This document shows, one piece after another, positions 50,610-58,322 of a DNA stretch of 64,000 nt. Position numbers and translations under genes: made by a program. The stretch covers positions 566,001 to 630,000 of the forward strand of contig NZ_CP020100.1 of assembly GCF_002056295.1 (NCBI RefSeq). Reading direction: 5' to 3'. The notes under the pieces are model-generated. The model had not been told where the DNA came from and did no database searches. It saw only the letters and a program-made list of their open reading frames with translations. Position 1 is the stretch's first letter. Every line of letters starts with the position of its first letter. This DNA is from Halopseudomonas phragmitis. Its GTDB lineage: Bacteria; Pseudomonadota; Gammaproteobacteria; Pseudomonadales; Pseudomonadaceae.

Positions 50610-51533
50610 TTAGAGCGACTCCGTACCTTCACGGTACTCGGCACCCTGTTCAGAGTAATCGACCCGCGCAGTACGCTCGCCGAACAACTCCTGATACAGG
50701 GTTTCAGCCTGGATAGTCAGCAGCAATAGCTCAATACGCCGGTTGGCGCCACTTTCCGGCTCATCCGGGCGTAGCAACATGCCGTCGGCCTGGGCGGTAA
50801 CCTGCAGAATATGCGCCCCCGGCAGACCGGCCTCGACCAGCACATTGCGGGCTCGCAGGGCCCGATCGCCAGACAGGTTCCAGTTGTTGTAGCCAGCACC
50901 ACCACGATAAGGCGTGGCATCGGTATGACCGCTGATGATCAGCTTGTTGTCGACCCGCCCCAACACGGCAGCCAGACGCCCGAGCAAGGCATGAAAGTGT
51001 GGATTAAGTACGGCGCTGCCGCGCTGGAACATGAACCGCTGCTGATCGTCCTTGACCAGAATCCGCAAGCCCTGGGGCACCACCTCCACCTCCAGATTGG
51101 CCTCGGCGTTAACCGCCTCGGCCATCTCGCGCATCAGTTCAGCCAGACTCTGCAGCTCTTCAATCCCGGCCAGCCCCAGATGCTCCCGGCTATCCAACTC
51201 AAGCTGGCGTGAGCGTGCTGGTGCTGGCGGCTCATCACCGACGGAGACCGTCGCACTGTCACCCAGGCTCTCGATCAACAGTGGGCTGGTGCCATCAAAA
51301 ATACCGGCACCGCCTTCCCAAACCGGGCTGGCCAGCGCTTCACTGCTGTGCTTGGCCGCTTCCTCGTTCTTCATCGCTTGAACCAGCCAAAGCACCATGA
51401 ACAGCGCCATCATGGCCATGGTGAAGTCGGCGAAGGCAACCTTCCAGGCACCACTATGTTCGTCGTCGTGATCCTTTTTGGCCTTGCGCTTGACGATGGT
51501 TATCTCGTCATGGTTCGCGCCACGCTTTTTCAT
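50610..51533 (-). CDS. motB: Flagellar stator protein MotB/LafU
   Basis: 307 aa. Stator subunit that anchors the ion channel to peptidoglycan. Single TM helix about 33-55 (WKVAFADFTMAMMALFMVLWLVQAM); FADF holds the essential ion-binding Asp (residue 36). The C-terminal OmpA-like domain has FMFQRGSAVLNPHFHALLGRL, IISGHTDATPY and NNWNLSGDRALRARNVLVEAG, the peptidoglycan-binding motif. The plug/linker (about 60-150) is relatively long. ATG 51533 overlaps the motA stop (ATGA). In lateral systems this pair is LafT/LafU and uses protons; ion preference cannot be read here. Confidence 0.94.
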   Translation of the reverse strand: MKKRGANHDEITIVKRKAKKDHDDEHSGAWKVAFADFTMAMMALFMVLWLVQAMKNEEAAKHSSEALASPVWEGGAGIFDGTSPLLIESLGDSATVSVGDEPPAPARSRQLELDSREHLGLAGIEELQSLAELMREMAEAVNAEANLEVEVVPQGLRILVKDDQQRFMFQRGSAVLNPHFHALLGRLAAVLGRVDNKLIISGHTDATPYRGGAGYNNWNLSGDRALRARNVLVEAGLPGAHILQVTAQADGMLLRPDEPESGANRRIELLLLTIQAETLYQELFGERTARVDYSEQGAEYREGTESL

Positions 51534-52402
51534 GCCGCGTCCCTTTGCTCTTCAAAGTCGTTGACCCAGACCTCCAGCTCCTTGAACGCCGGCTTGACGT
51601 CCTGCTCGATCAACTTGCGCCCGGCATCCACCGCCAGCAACGTCGGCTTGCCGGCCAGATGCGCAACCAGGGTGGTACGCACACACTCCAGCGCCGACAG
51701 CTCGGTCTTGATCCGCAAGCCCATGGCGTTGCTGAGCGGTCCCATCAGGCAGTAGCACAGAAAGATCCCGAAGAAGGTTCCTACCAGCGCCGCCGCCACA
51801 TGGTTACCGATCTCGGCCACCGAGCCATCGATATGGCCCATGGTAATGACGATCCCCATGATCGCCGCCAAAATGCCGAAACCCGGCATGGCCTCGCCGG
51901 TCTTGTGCAGCGAGCGTGAGGGCTGCATCAAGGCCGCCTCCATGGCATCCAGCTCCTGCTCCAGGAAGCCTTCAAGCTCATGGGCGCTGATCTTGCCCAT
52001 GGCCATCAGCCGGAAGTTGTCGGCGATGAAGGCCATCAGGTTGCGCTCCTGACTGATCAACGGGTACTTGTTGAACAGCTCGCTTTCCTCCGGCTCTTCG
52101 ATATGCTGATCCAGCGCCTTGAGTCCACCGACCTCGACCGTTTCCAGCAATTCATACAGCAGCATCAGCAACTGACGCTGAAACTCTTCACCCCGGCGCC
52201 GGTAGATGAACACCCCCTTGGCCTGGGTCAGCATTTCACCCAGCACTTCCTTGGGATTACCAACAATCAGGCTGCCGATCCCGGCGCCGAGGATGATGAC
52301 CATTTCCGCCGGCTGCCAGAGCATGGCCATGTCACCGTTGGCCATGGCATAGCCACCCAGAACACCGGCAATGATGATGAAGGATCCAAGTACTTTCAGC
52401 AT
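51530..52402 (-). CDS. motA: Flagellar stator protein MotA/LafT
   Basis: 290 aa, four TM helices: MLKVLGSFIIIAGVLGGYAMANGD; MVIILGAGIGSLIVG; and the pair PGFGILAAIMGIVITMGHIDGS and AALVGTFFGIFLCYCLMGPLSNAM, which line the channel. The cytoplasmic loop carries RQLLMLLYELLETVEVGGLKAL and NFRLMAMGKISAHELEGFLEQELDAME, the region that touches FliG through Arg/Glu. Sequence style is of the MotA/LafT type of proton-driven stators. ATG 52402 follows the fliA stop by 6 bp. Confidence 0.95.
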   Translation of the reverse strand: MLKVLGSFIIIAGVLGGYAMANGDMAMLWQPAEMVIILGAGIGSLIVGNPKEVLGEMLTQAKGVFIYRRRGEEFQRQLLMLLYELLETVEVGGLKALDQHIEEPEESELFNKYPLISQERNLMAFIADNFRLMAMGKISAHELEGFLEQELDAMEAALMQPSRSLHKTGEAMPGFGILAAIMGIVITMGHIDGSVAEIGNHVAAALVGTFFGIFLCYCLMGPLSNAMGLRIKTELSALECVRTTLVAHLAGKPTLLAVDAGRKLIEQDVKPAFKELEVWVNDFEEQRDAA

Positions 52403-52408
52403 GATGGT

Positions 52409-53149
52409 TCAGGACTCTGCATGTGCGGTTAGAAAGGCGCAGGCTTTGCTCAGGGCCTGCTTGCTCAGTTGACAGACCCGGGCATCGCTCAGATCGAGGA
52501 CCAGGGCGATTTCCTTGAGACTCAGTTCCTGCTGGTAATAAAGGGTCAGAATCAGCCGCTCGCGCTCCGTCAACCGGCTCAGTGCCTGGGTCAGCAGCCG
52601 CTGCTGGAGCAAACGCTCCTCAAAGCCGTTACTCTGTTCCGCGCCAGGCTCCAGCCCCTTCTGCAGCAAGTCGTCGAGGCTTTCCACCGCCTCGACGGCA
52701 TCGGCCTGGAGAAAGTCGAGATAGCCCTGCTGGTCGAGCCCGGTATGTGCGAGAATTTCCTCATCGCAGGGCTCACGCCCCAGGCTCCGCCCCAATGCAC
52801 GAATCGCATCACGAACTTTATGCACCTGCTGGCGCACCTGGCGCGGTCGCCAGTCCTGGCGCCGCAGTTCATCGAGAATGGCACCGCGAATACGCAGAGC
52901 GGCAAAGCGTCCAAAGTGCTCGTCGGGGGCCCCGTAACGACGCAGACCTTCGAGCAGTCCCATCAGTCCAATCTGCTCCATGTCCTCGCGATCAAGCACC
53001 TGATTGGCCTGCAACGACAACTGGTTGACGATACGCCGTACCAGCGGCAGGTACTGACGCACCCAGCGCTGCTCCTCAGCCGCCGACAGCAGCACTGACG
53101 CTCCCTGGGGCGAACCGTAATCGTGATCGATGGCACAGTTGGCGTTCAT
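52409..53149 (-). CDS. fliA: Flagellar sigma factor FliA/LafS (sigma28)
   Basis: 246 aa, sigma28 group. Region 2: RWVRQYLPLVRRIVNQLSLQANQVLDREDMEQIGLMGLLEGLRRYGAPDEHFGRFAALRIRGAILDELRRQDW. Region 3: RQVRQQVHKVRDAIRALGRSLGREPCDEEILAHTGLD. Region 4: LTQALSRLTERERLILTLYYQQELSLKEIALVLDLSDARVCQLSKQALSKACAFL. It should direct late genes (flagellins, motors) and is held back by FlgM. Sitting next to motA and motB matches lafSTU and indicates that this system has its own sigma28, separate from a polar FliA elsewhere. Confidence 0.94.
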   Translation of the reverse strand: MNANCAIDHDYGSPQGASVLLSAAEEQRWVRQYLPLVRRIVNQLSLQANQVLDREDMEQIGLMGLLEGLRRYGAPDEHFGRFAALRIRGAILDELRRQDWRPRQVRQQVHKVRDAIRALGRSLGREPCDEEILAHTGLDQQGYLDFLQADAVEAVESLDDLLQKGLEPGAEQSNGFEERLLQQRLLTQALSRLTERERLILTLYYQQELSLKEIALVLDLSDARVCQLSKQALSKACAFLTAHAES

Positions 53150-53160
53150 CTGGGCACCTG

Positions 53161-53631
53161 TTACTGGACGATCATCTTGCTGACCAGCACATGGGCGAAC
53201 GGCTGGCTTAGATTGCGTGCGGCCAGATCGGCGACCAGCACCGACTCCAGACGCCCTTGCAGTTCACCGATCGACATGGCGCGCAACTCCTGAAAATCCA
53301 GACCGGACAAATGAGCCACTACCGAGTTGCGCACAATCGGATCGATCTGCTCCAGGCGCCGCTGATCAACTTCCAGTTCGGCCTGCAACACCAGATCAAG
53401 CACGAAATAATGCTCGCGGTTCTGCCCACGCAGATTGACGATCACCTTTTCGATCGGAAAGAACTGGAACTCCCGGGTAAGACTTTCTTTTGGCGGCTCG
53501 GCTGCCTGGAAAAGTCCGACAGGCCCAGCCGCCGAAATGTTGTTCAGCAGATGCAGGTTCAGCCCCACACTGCCCAGCAGTACAAGGGTATTGATGATCA
53601 GAACAATCAGGATAATGCGTGGCAACGCCAT
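53161..53631 (-). CDS. fliL: Flagellar basal-body protein FliL/LafF
   Basis: 156 aa. One N-terminal TM helix (LPRIILIVLIINTLVLLGSVGLNLHLL, about 3-28) and a periplasmic stomatin-like domain: FFPIEKVIVNLRGQNREHYFVLDLVLQAELEVDQRRLEQIDPIVRNSVVAHLSGLDFQEL and the C-terminal VADLAARNLSQPFAHVLVSKMIVQ. FliL stabilises stators around the basal body and is needed for swarming in some species. ATG 53631; the 11-bp gap to fliA and 45-bp gap to the FliK-like gene keep it inside the operon. Confidence 0.93.
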   Translation of the reverse strand: MALPRIILIVLIINTLVLLGSVGLNLHLLNNISAAGPVGLFQAAEPPKESLTREFQFFPIEKVIVNLRGQNREHYFVLDLVLQAELEVDQRRLEQIDPIVRNSVVAHLSGLDFQELRAMSIGELQGRLESVLVADLAARNLSQPFAHVLVSKMIVQ

Positions 53632-53676
53632 GATTCATACTCGCTTGCGATTGGGAAACCGTCGGAGCCCGCAGGC

Positions 53677-54807
53677 TCAGACACTGATCAACACATCATC
53701 CGGCTGGCCACTGCCATGGCGACCTGCCGTCTCGTTTGGCAGCTCTTGGGCTTGGCGCACCAGCTCTTGCTCTGGCAGTTGCTGGCGACCTTGACGGCCC
53801 TGCTCAGCGTCGGCACCAACCTGCACCTCAACCTGGGTGAAGTGCAGCCCCATCAGTTCGTTGCGCAGGCGCTCACTGAGCAAATTCAGCAGGCGCGCGA
53901 CATCCGCCTGGGCGGCATTGATCTGCACACTGAGCTTGCCCTGCTCGTGCTGAATCTGGATGTCCAGACTGCCCAGCTCTGGCGGGTCCAGGCGGATGGT
54001 TGCCTGCTGCGAACGCTGCTGCACCTGCATTTCCACCTGTTCGCGCAGAGCTGCCAACATCTGCTCACCCCAGCGTGCCTCGGCTGCGACAGGCCGCACC
54101 TCGACCGCCAGGCCCGGATTGATCACGGGGCCCGCCTGAGGTTGAATGGCCGGACTCAGCAGGGCCGGCTCGCCACTGCGCAGCGAGCTGCTCTCAGGTG
54201 CCAGTGCCAACCCTAACGCCTCCGCCAGCATTGGCATTTTCAGCGCCGGGCCTGAGACTTCGGCCCTTGGCTCAAACACACGCACCTGCTCATCCAGACC
54301 CGTTTCTTGAGCCGGCGGCATCAACGTTTGCAGCTGTGGCTGTGGCTGTGGCTGTGGCTGCGGCGTCTGCACCCGCAGATCAGGCTGACGCCCAGCCGGC
54401 TCATGTTCAGCAGCCTGTCGCGCCCTTAGCTGTACAGCCAGCGGCAGATCGACAACGTCCGATTCGGGCACCCCGGGCAGCGATTCACGCGCGCCCAGTT
54501 GCAGACCCTGCAGCTCCTGTTGCTGCTGTAGCCAACCTTCGAGCTGCTCCAGACTCGGCGGCGCCGAGTGCAGCCCCTGTGTAGCCCCATGACTATCCAG
54601 CGGCTCGCGCTCAACTGGCGCCACAACAGCCCCTGACTGCGCCTGATCAGTTGTCGCCTCGGCCAGCAACGCTAGCAGCGTCTGCATGTCTGCAGTTGGC
54701 ACCTCAGCCTGCTCACCTGTCGCGAGGCTCACTACGCTCAGTAGCGCCTCGCGTACAGCCTCGACAGACTCGGCCCGGGCGCCATGGCTGTTACCGATCA
54801 GTTCCAT
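53677..54807 (-). CDS. fliK: Hook-length control protein FliK/LafE
   Basis: 376 aa. Molecular ruler that switches export specificity. The C-terminal domain is the recognisable part: MLAALREQVEMQVQQRSQQATIRLDPPELGSLDIQIQHEQGKLSVQINAAQADVARLLNLLSERLRNELMGLHFTQVEVQV, the Flg_hook domain with PPELGSLDI. The N-terminal 220 residues are low-complexity Gln/Pro-rich, as usual for rulers, and include a PQPQPQPQPQ run made by a GGCTGT hexanucleotide repeat (54333-54362). ATG 54807 shares its A with the TGA of the fliT-like gene. Length would fit a hook of standard size. Confidence 0.88.
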   Translation of the reverse strand: MELIGNSHGARAESVEAVREALLSVVSLATGEQAEVPTADMQTLLALLAEATTDQAQSGAVVAPVEREPLDSHGATQGLHSAPPSLEQLEGWLQQQQELQGLQLGARESLPGVPESDVVDLPLAVQLRARQAAEHEPAGRQPDLRVQTPQPQPQPQPQLQTLMPPAQETGLDEQVRVFEPRAEVSGPALKMPMLAEALGLALAPESSSLRSGEPALLSPAIQPQAGPVINPGLAVEVRPVAAEARWGEQMLAALREQVEMQVQQRSQQATIRLDPPELGSLDIQIQHEQGKLSVQINAAQADVARLLNLLSERLRNELMGLHFTQVEVQVGADAEQGRQGRQQLPEQELVRQAQELPNETAGRHGSGQPDDVLISV

Positions 54808-55130
54808 CACAATCCGTCTCCCCCCAGGCTCTCGGTCTGCAGGTAGGCCGAGCGGCCCTCCCCGTATTCAATATGGCGCTGCAAAACCTGACGCAGGCGC
54901 TCGCATTCAGCCGCACAAGCCTTGACGCCATGGGCGTGCAGGCGTTGCAGGCGTTGGCGCAGCTGACCACTGGCCGGCTCCAGCTCGGCCTCATCCGGCA
55001 AGCTCTGCAACAGTTCACGCACGGCCAGATCGGCCTCGGCGACCGCCTCCCAGTCCGCCGCCTCAAGAGCTTGACGCAACTGGCCGTAGACCCGGGCAAT
55101 GCGCTGGCTCTCAGGGCTGACGGGTGCCAT
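54807..55130 (-). CDS. fliT: FliT-like flagellar export chaperone (LafD position)
   Basis: 107 aa, helical and rich in Gln/Leu/Glu: RIARVYGQLRQALEAADWEAVAEADLAVRELLQSLPD and QLRQRLQRLHAHGVKACAAECERLRQVLQRHIEYGEG. Size and position between fliS and fliK match LafD of lateral loci and FliT, which escorts FliD; sequence similarity is too weak to be sure. ATG 55130 (AAGG upstream) overlaps the fliS 3' end by 20 bp; the stop overlaps the fliK start. Confidence 0.7.
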   Translation of the reverse strand: MAPVSPESQRIARVYGQLRQALEAADWEAVAEADLAVRELLQSLPDEAELEPASGQLRQRLQRLHAHGVKACAAECERLRQVLQRHIEYGEGRSAYLQTESLGGDGL

Positions 55131-55512
55131 TCACACCTTCCCAGCCTTCACGCAGAATGCCGACCAGCTCGATCACCTCGTCCATGCCTTCGAGCGACAG
55201 GCTGACGCTGACATCGGAAAGTCGGTAGATGCAGTAGTCGTACAACCGGGCCAGGCCTGCCACAACCTCACCGCCGTTGTCGAAATCCAGAGCGCTGTTA
55301 AGGCCGTTGAGGATGCTCATGCACTTTTCCAGTGACACGCCCTTTTGCTGGTAGCGCCGGCCTTCGATATGACCGCGAGCCCGGGCCAGCTCATCAAGCA
55401 GGCCATCGAACAGAACCAGCACCAGTTCATAGGGCGAGGCCGCTGCAGCCTTGGCTTCCAGATCTACCGAGCGGTATTGCTGGTAGCTGTCATTGAGGTA
55501 GTAATCGTTCAT
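55111..55512 (-). CDS. fliS: Flagellin export chaperone FliS/LafC
   Basis: 133 aa. MNDYYLNDSYQQYRSVDLEAKAAAASPYELVLVLFDGLLDELARARGHIEG matches FliS, including YxxxxVxxASPxELxxMLxxG; the next helix KGVSLEKCMSILNGLNSALDFDNGGEVVAGLARLYDYCIYRLSDVSVSLSLEGMDEVIELVGILREGWEGV completes the four-helix fold. It keeps the flagellins monomeric before export. ATG 55512 shares its A with the fliD TGA. The 20-bp overlap with the fliT-like gene points to translational coupling. Confidence 0.94.
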   Translation of the reverse strand: MNDYYLNDSYQQYRSVDLEAKAAAASPYELVLVLFDGLLDELARARGHIEGRRYQQKGVSLEKCMSILNGLNSALDFDNGGEVVAGLARLYDYCIYRLSDVSVSLSLEGMDEVIELVGILREGWEGVNGTRQP

Positions 55513-56843
55513 CAAAACATACCCTGGGTTTGCTGCATCGCCGCCATCATCTGCATCATGTTGGTGTACTGCTTCAAATAGCGGTTGTAGTAACGGTCGT
55601 ACTGCTGTTCCAGCGTCGACATCTGCTGATCGGTGCGGCGCAGCATCAGGTTGATGCTTTCCTTGCGGTTCTTCAGCACGCCAGTGGTGACGTTGGTATA
55701 CAGGTGCAGGCTCTTGTCGAGACTGTCGATCAGGTTGTCCTTGCCACTGAACAGCTTGTTCAAACCCTCAGGGTTGGCCGCCACCGCTGCGTCGAAACGG
55801 CTGGAGTCCAGGCTCAGGCGACCATTGCGATCAGCGCTGATGCCAAAGTCCATCAGCCGCATGCCATCAAACTCGTTACGCAGCGTCCGGTTCAGCATTT
55901 CCTGGATCGCCCGCACACTGGAATCGCCAGCCAGCGGGCCACGCGTGCTGTTCTCGCCGCCACTGGCGGTCAGGCCCTTAAGACTGGCCACCAGGCTGTT
56001 ATAGGCATCGATAAAGGTCTTGACCTGAGCCTGGGTCGCCTCACTATCCTGACCAACCTCGACCGTCAGCGGGGTATCCCCTGCGCTGTGAGTACGATTG
56101 AAGGTCAGGCTGACTCCATCGATCAGTTCATCAAATGTGTTGCTGGAACTGGTCAGCAGCAAGCCAGTCTCGCCGCCCAAACGTACTCGGGCATCCCGCG
56201 CAGCCGACAGCTCCAGCGGGTTGGCCACCGCATCGGCGAAGTTCGCACTACCCGGCCCAGCCCCGCTCAAGCTCAGGCCGATTGCGTTGGAGGCGCCGCT
56301 GTTTTCGCTGGTCAGTACCAGGCTGACCTCACCATTGCTGCGCACCAGCGTGGCCTGCACACCGGCATTGTCCGAGGCGCCATTGATCGCCGCCGACAGT
56401 TCGGCAAGGCTCACCACGCCATCACCGCTGCTGTCGGCCGCGCTCAGGTCAATGCTGAAACTTTCCCCGCCAAGATCGATCTGCAGACTACCGGTTGCCT
56501 CGATATCACCGTCCTGCAACCCCTGCAGAGCAATCTGGTGCTGACTGGCCAGTTGCTCGACAAAGAACTGGTAGTTGCCCGGCACGGCATTGGCCTTGAC
56601 GTTGGCCGTGGCGTAGCCTTCCTGACTGAAACTCGCCGAGTTGACCAGCATGGTCTTGCCGCCGCTTTTGAGCCCAGTCACAGCACTGCGGAACGTGCGC
56701 AAGGCACTTTCCAGCTTGGTCACTGCGTCCAGCTGAGCACGGTAATTGGCTTCGTTGCGCCGCACCCTGGCCAGGCCGGGCTGCACATCGTAGCTGGCCA
56801 GTTGTTCAGCCATGGATCTTGCGTAATCAGAGTCGATATTCAT
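55512..56843 (-). CDS. fliD: Filament cap protein FliD/LafB
   Basis: 443 aa from ATG 56843 (MNIDSDYARSMAEQLASYDVQPGLARVRRNEANYRAQLDAVTKLESAL), RBS AAGGA; an upstream in-frame start has no site. The N-terminal D0-like coil and C-terminal helix (LRRTDQQMSTLEQQYDRYYNRYLKQYTNMMQMMAAMQQTQGMF) are FliD features; the core contains KANAVPGNYQFFVEQLASQHQIAL and DGVSLTFNRTHSAGDTPLTVEVGQDSEATQAQVKTFIDAYNSLVASLKGL. The N-terminus is shorter than in polar FliD. First gene of the seven-gene lafB-type block; a sigma54 promoter lies just upstream. Its position as lafB, separated from the flagellins, is a lateral-locus trait but here split by inversion. Confidence 0.92.
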   Translation of the reverse strand: MNIDSDYARSMAEQLASYDVQPGLARVRRNEANYRAQLDAVTKLESALRTFRSAVTGLKSGGKTMLVNSASFSQEGYATANVKANAVPGNYQFFVEQLASQHQIALQGLQDGDIEATGSLQIDLGGESFSIDLSAADSSGDGVVSLAELSAAINGASDNAGVQATLVRSNGEVSLVLTSENSGASNAIGLSLSGAGPGSANFADAVANPLELSAARDARVRLGGETGLLLTSSSNTFDELIDGVSLTFNRTHSAGDTPLTVEVGQDSEATQAQVKTFIDAYNSLVASLKGLTASGGENSTRGPLAGDSSVRAIQEMLNRTLRNEFDGMRLMDFGISADRNGRLSLDSSRFDAAVAANPEGLNKLFSGKDNLIDSLDKSLHLYTNVTTGVLKNRKESINLMLRRTDQQMSTLEQQYDRYYNRYLKQYTNMMQMMAAMQQTQGMF

Positions 56844-56868
56844 CGTCGGGTATCCTTTGACAGCCTTC

Positions 56869-56887
56869 AAGCAATAACAATGCCAAG
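56869..56887 (-). promoter_or_regulatory. Candidate sigma54 promoter of the fliD-motB operon
   Basis: Minus strand TTGGCATTGTTATTGCTT: GG (56884-56883) and GC (56872-56871) are separated by exactly 10 bases and both boxes fit (-24 TTGGCA, -12 TTGCTT). Transcription would start near 56860, about 17 bases before the fliD ATG with its RBS. LafK-type activators work with sigma54, and one is encoded at 63.4 kb. The remaining 220 bp to flgN (56888-57109) show no gene. Confidence 0.7.
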
Positions 56888-57109
56888 ACATCAAGCCATT
56901 GATTTAAATGGCTTTAAGCCAGATAACAGGTGAAAAACGTCTTCCGCTTGAGCGACCTTATGCAGCCAGCGGAAATGCTCCTTCCCCTCGGCAAGAATCA
57001 ACGCGGATCAGGGAAAACCGCACAGCGTGACAAACAACACAGGCGACAGCTGAGCTGCACCGCTTAAGCCTGAGCGACGATCAACAAGCCCAAAGGCTCA
57101 AGGAATTAC

Positions 57110-57550
57110 TCAGTAGTACTGGGGGGAATAGAGACTGGACTGGGCAGACTGACCCAGCAGTTGATTGAGGATATCGTGCTGCATGGCCAGCAGGCGGCCA
57201 TTGCGTTCGTTCTGACGCTGACAGGCCTGCGCCAGATGACCAAGCGCCTCCCAGCCGGCACTCAGGCGCTGACGCTGGGCTGGCGGGCAACCGGCGAACA
57301 GGCGCTGCATGCCATCGGCATCGGCGTGCAGGGAAAATGCCGCCAGAATGCGGCTGCGTCGCGCGGCGCGATGGGCCGCCGCCGCTGAGAGACTGCTGAT
57401 GTCCTGATTGAGACGCTCGATCTGCTGCGCGTCACGCTGCAGCAGGTGCGCATGCAGTGCTTCGGTCAGATCCAGCAGGCGCTGATAGTCAGCCTGATCG
57501 CGCTGCAGGTCCTCATCGAGCGCAGCCAGCAGGCGCTCGCGCGAACTCAC
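57110..57550 (-). CDS. flgN: Flagellar FlgN-like chaperone
   Basis: 146 aa, all-helical: MSSRERLLAALDEDLQRDQADYQRLLDLTEALHAHLLQRDAQQIERLNQDISSLSAAAAHRA, then the hydrophobic middle and HLAQACQRQNERNGRLLAMQHDILNQLL, the amphipathic region typical of FlgN. It should escort FlgK and FlgL. The start is GTG 57550, which overlaps the flgM stop (GTGA). In most lateral loci flgN and flgM lie next to flgA; here both follow fliJ. Confidence 0.82.
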   Translation of the reverse strand: MSSRERLLAALDEDLQRDQADYQRLLDLTEALHAHLLQRDAQQIERLNQDISSLSAAAAHRAARRSRILAAFSLHADADGMQRLFAGCPPAQRQRLSAGWEALGHLAQACQRQNERNGRLLAMQHDILNQLLGQSAQSSLYSPQYY

Positions 57551-57825
57551 TGATCGCTGCCCCGATGGTAGGCCAGCATGTCAGCCGCCAAACCTTCGGC
57601 ACTGGTATCCAGGCGCCCTTCGCTCAGCGCCTGACGCACCGCCGCCACCCGATCAAGATCGACCGATGGCAAGGCTTGCAGCGCCGCCTGCAAAGCTTCA
57701 AGTGGCAGCTCGGCGGGCGGTAAGCTGGGGGCACTATTAGTCGCCTGCGGGCGCTCGCCGGGAGTACCGGTGGAAAGTTCGGTCACCGGACGGAAACCGT
57801 TGCTGCTGGGCCGAGAAATATCCAT
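57547..57825 (-). CDS. flgM: Anti-sigma28 factor FlgM
   Basis: 92 aa from ATG 57825 (MDISRPSSNGFRPVTELSTGTPG), with GGAT 6 bp upstream; a TTG 12 bases earlier is possible. The intrinsically disordered N-terminus and the sigma28-binding C-terminal half (VDLDRVAAVRQALSEGRLDTSAEGLAADMLAY) match FlgM, with the conserved pattern VDxxRVxxIRxAI...GxYxVdxxxIAxxml. It inhibits FliA until exported through the finished hook-basal body. The 71-bp gap to fliJ has TAAG and GTCGCCATAA-like elements (57857-57887) that may be a weak sigma28 promoter. Confidence 0.9.
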   Translation of the reverse strand: MDISRPSSNGFRPVTELSTGTPGERPQATNSAPSLPPAELPLEALQAALQALPSVDLDRVAAVRQALSEGRLDTSAEGLAADMLAYHRGSDQ

Positions 57826-57896
57826 GCTGACATCCAAAAATGAGCGGGTTACAGACTTATGGCGACCGACTGCGACCTGCGCTTAAATCTTTTTTC

Positions 57897-58322
57897 CTAT
57901 AGTGCTTGGGCTCGCCACCAAGCCTGAGCCGCCAGACCGTCCTGTATCTTCTGCTCCTGACTGGCCAGCAGATGCTGCCATTCGCGCAGCTTGCCGTCCA
58001 GCACCTGACTAATGACCTTTTCATTACGCATGGCGCTGGTCAACTCGCCTCGAATCCGGTTCAGCGCCTGCTCCGCCACCGCCAGTTCGCGGCGCTGCAA
58101 CTCGATCATCCGATGCAGCGTCAACTTGTAGCGCTGCTGATTGTCACGCTGCAGCGGAGTGGTCATCGGTGCGGTATAGCCGCACAGGCGACTGAGCCCC
58201 TCGATATTGTTGCGATAGCGCTGGCACAGGTTCTGCTGGTAGTTGACCCGCCCCATCAGCTCCTGCACCTTGTTGCCGCGCAGCAACGCCAACCGCGACA
58301 GGGTGTTTATCTGTTCCTTCAT
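57897..58322 (-). CDS. fliJ: Flagellar export protein FliJ
   Basis: 141 aa, coiled-coil protein like the gamma subunit of F1-ATPase. LSRLALLRGNKVQELMGRVNYQQNLCQRYRNNIEGLSRLC and LTLHRMIELQRRELAVAEQALNRIRGELTSAMRNEKVISQVLDGKLREW are typical FliJ helices. It regulates FliI and links the ATPase ring to the export gate. ATG 58322 overlaps the fliI stop (ATGA). Sequence conservation in this family is low; position gives the name. Confidence 0.88.
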   Translation of the reverse strand: MKEQINTLSRLALLRGNKVQELMGRVNYQQNLCQRYRNNIEGLSRLCGYTAPMTTPLQRDNQQRYKLTLHRMIELQRRELAVAEQALNRIRGELTSAMRNEKVISQVLDGKLREWQHLLASQEQKIQDGLAAQAWWRAQAL

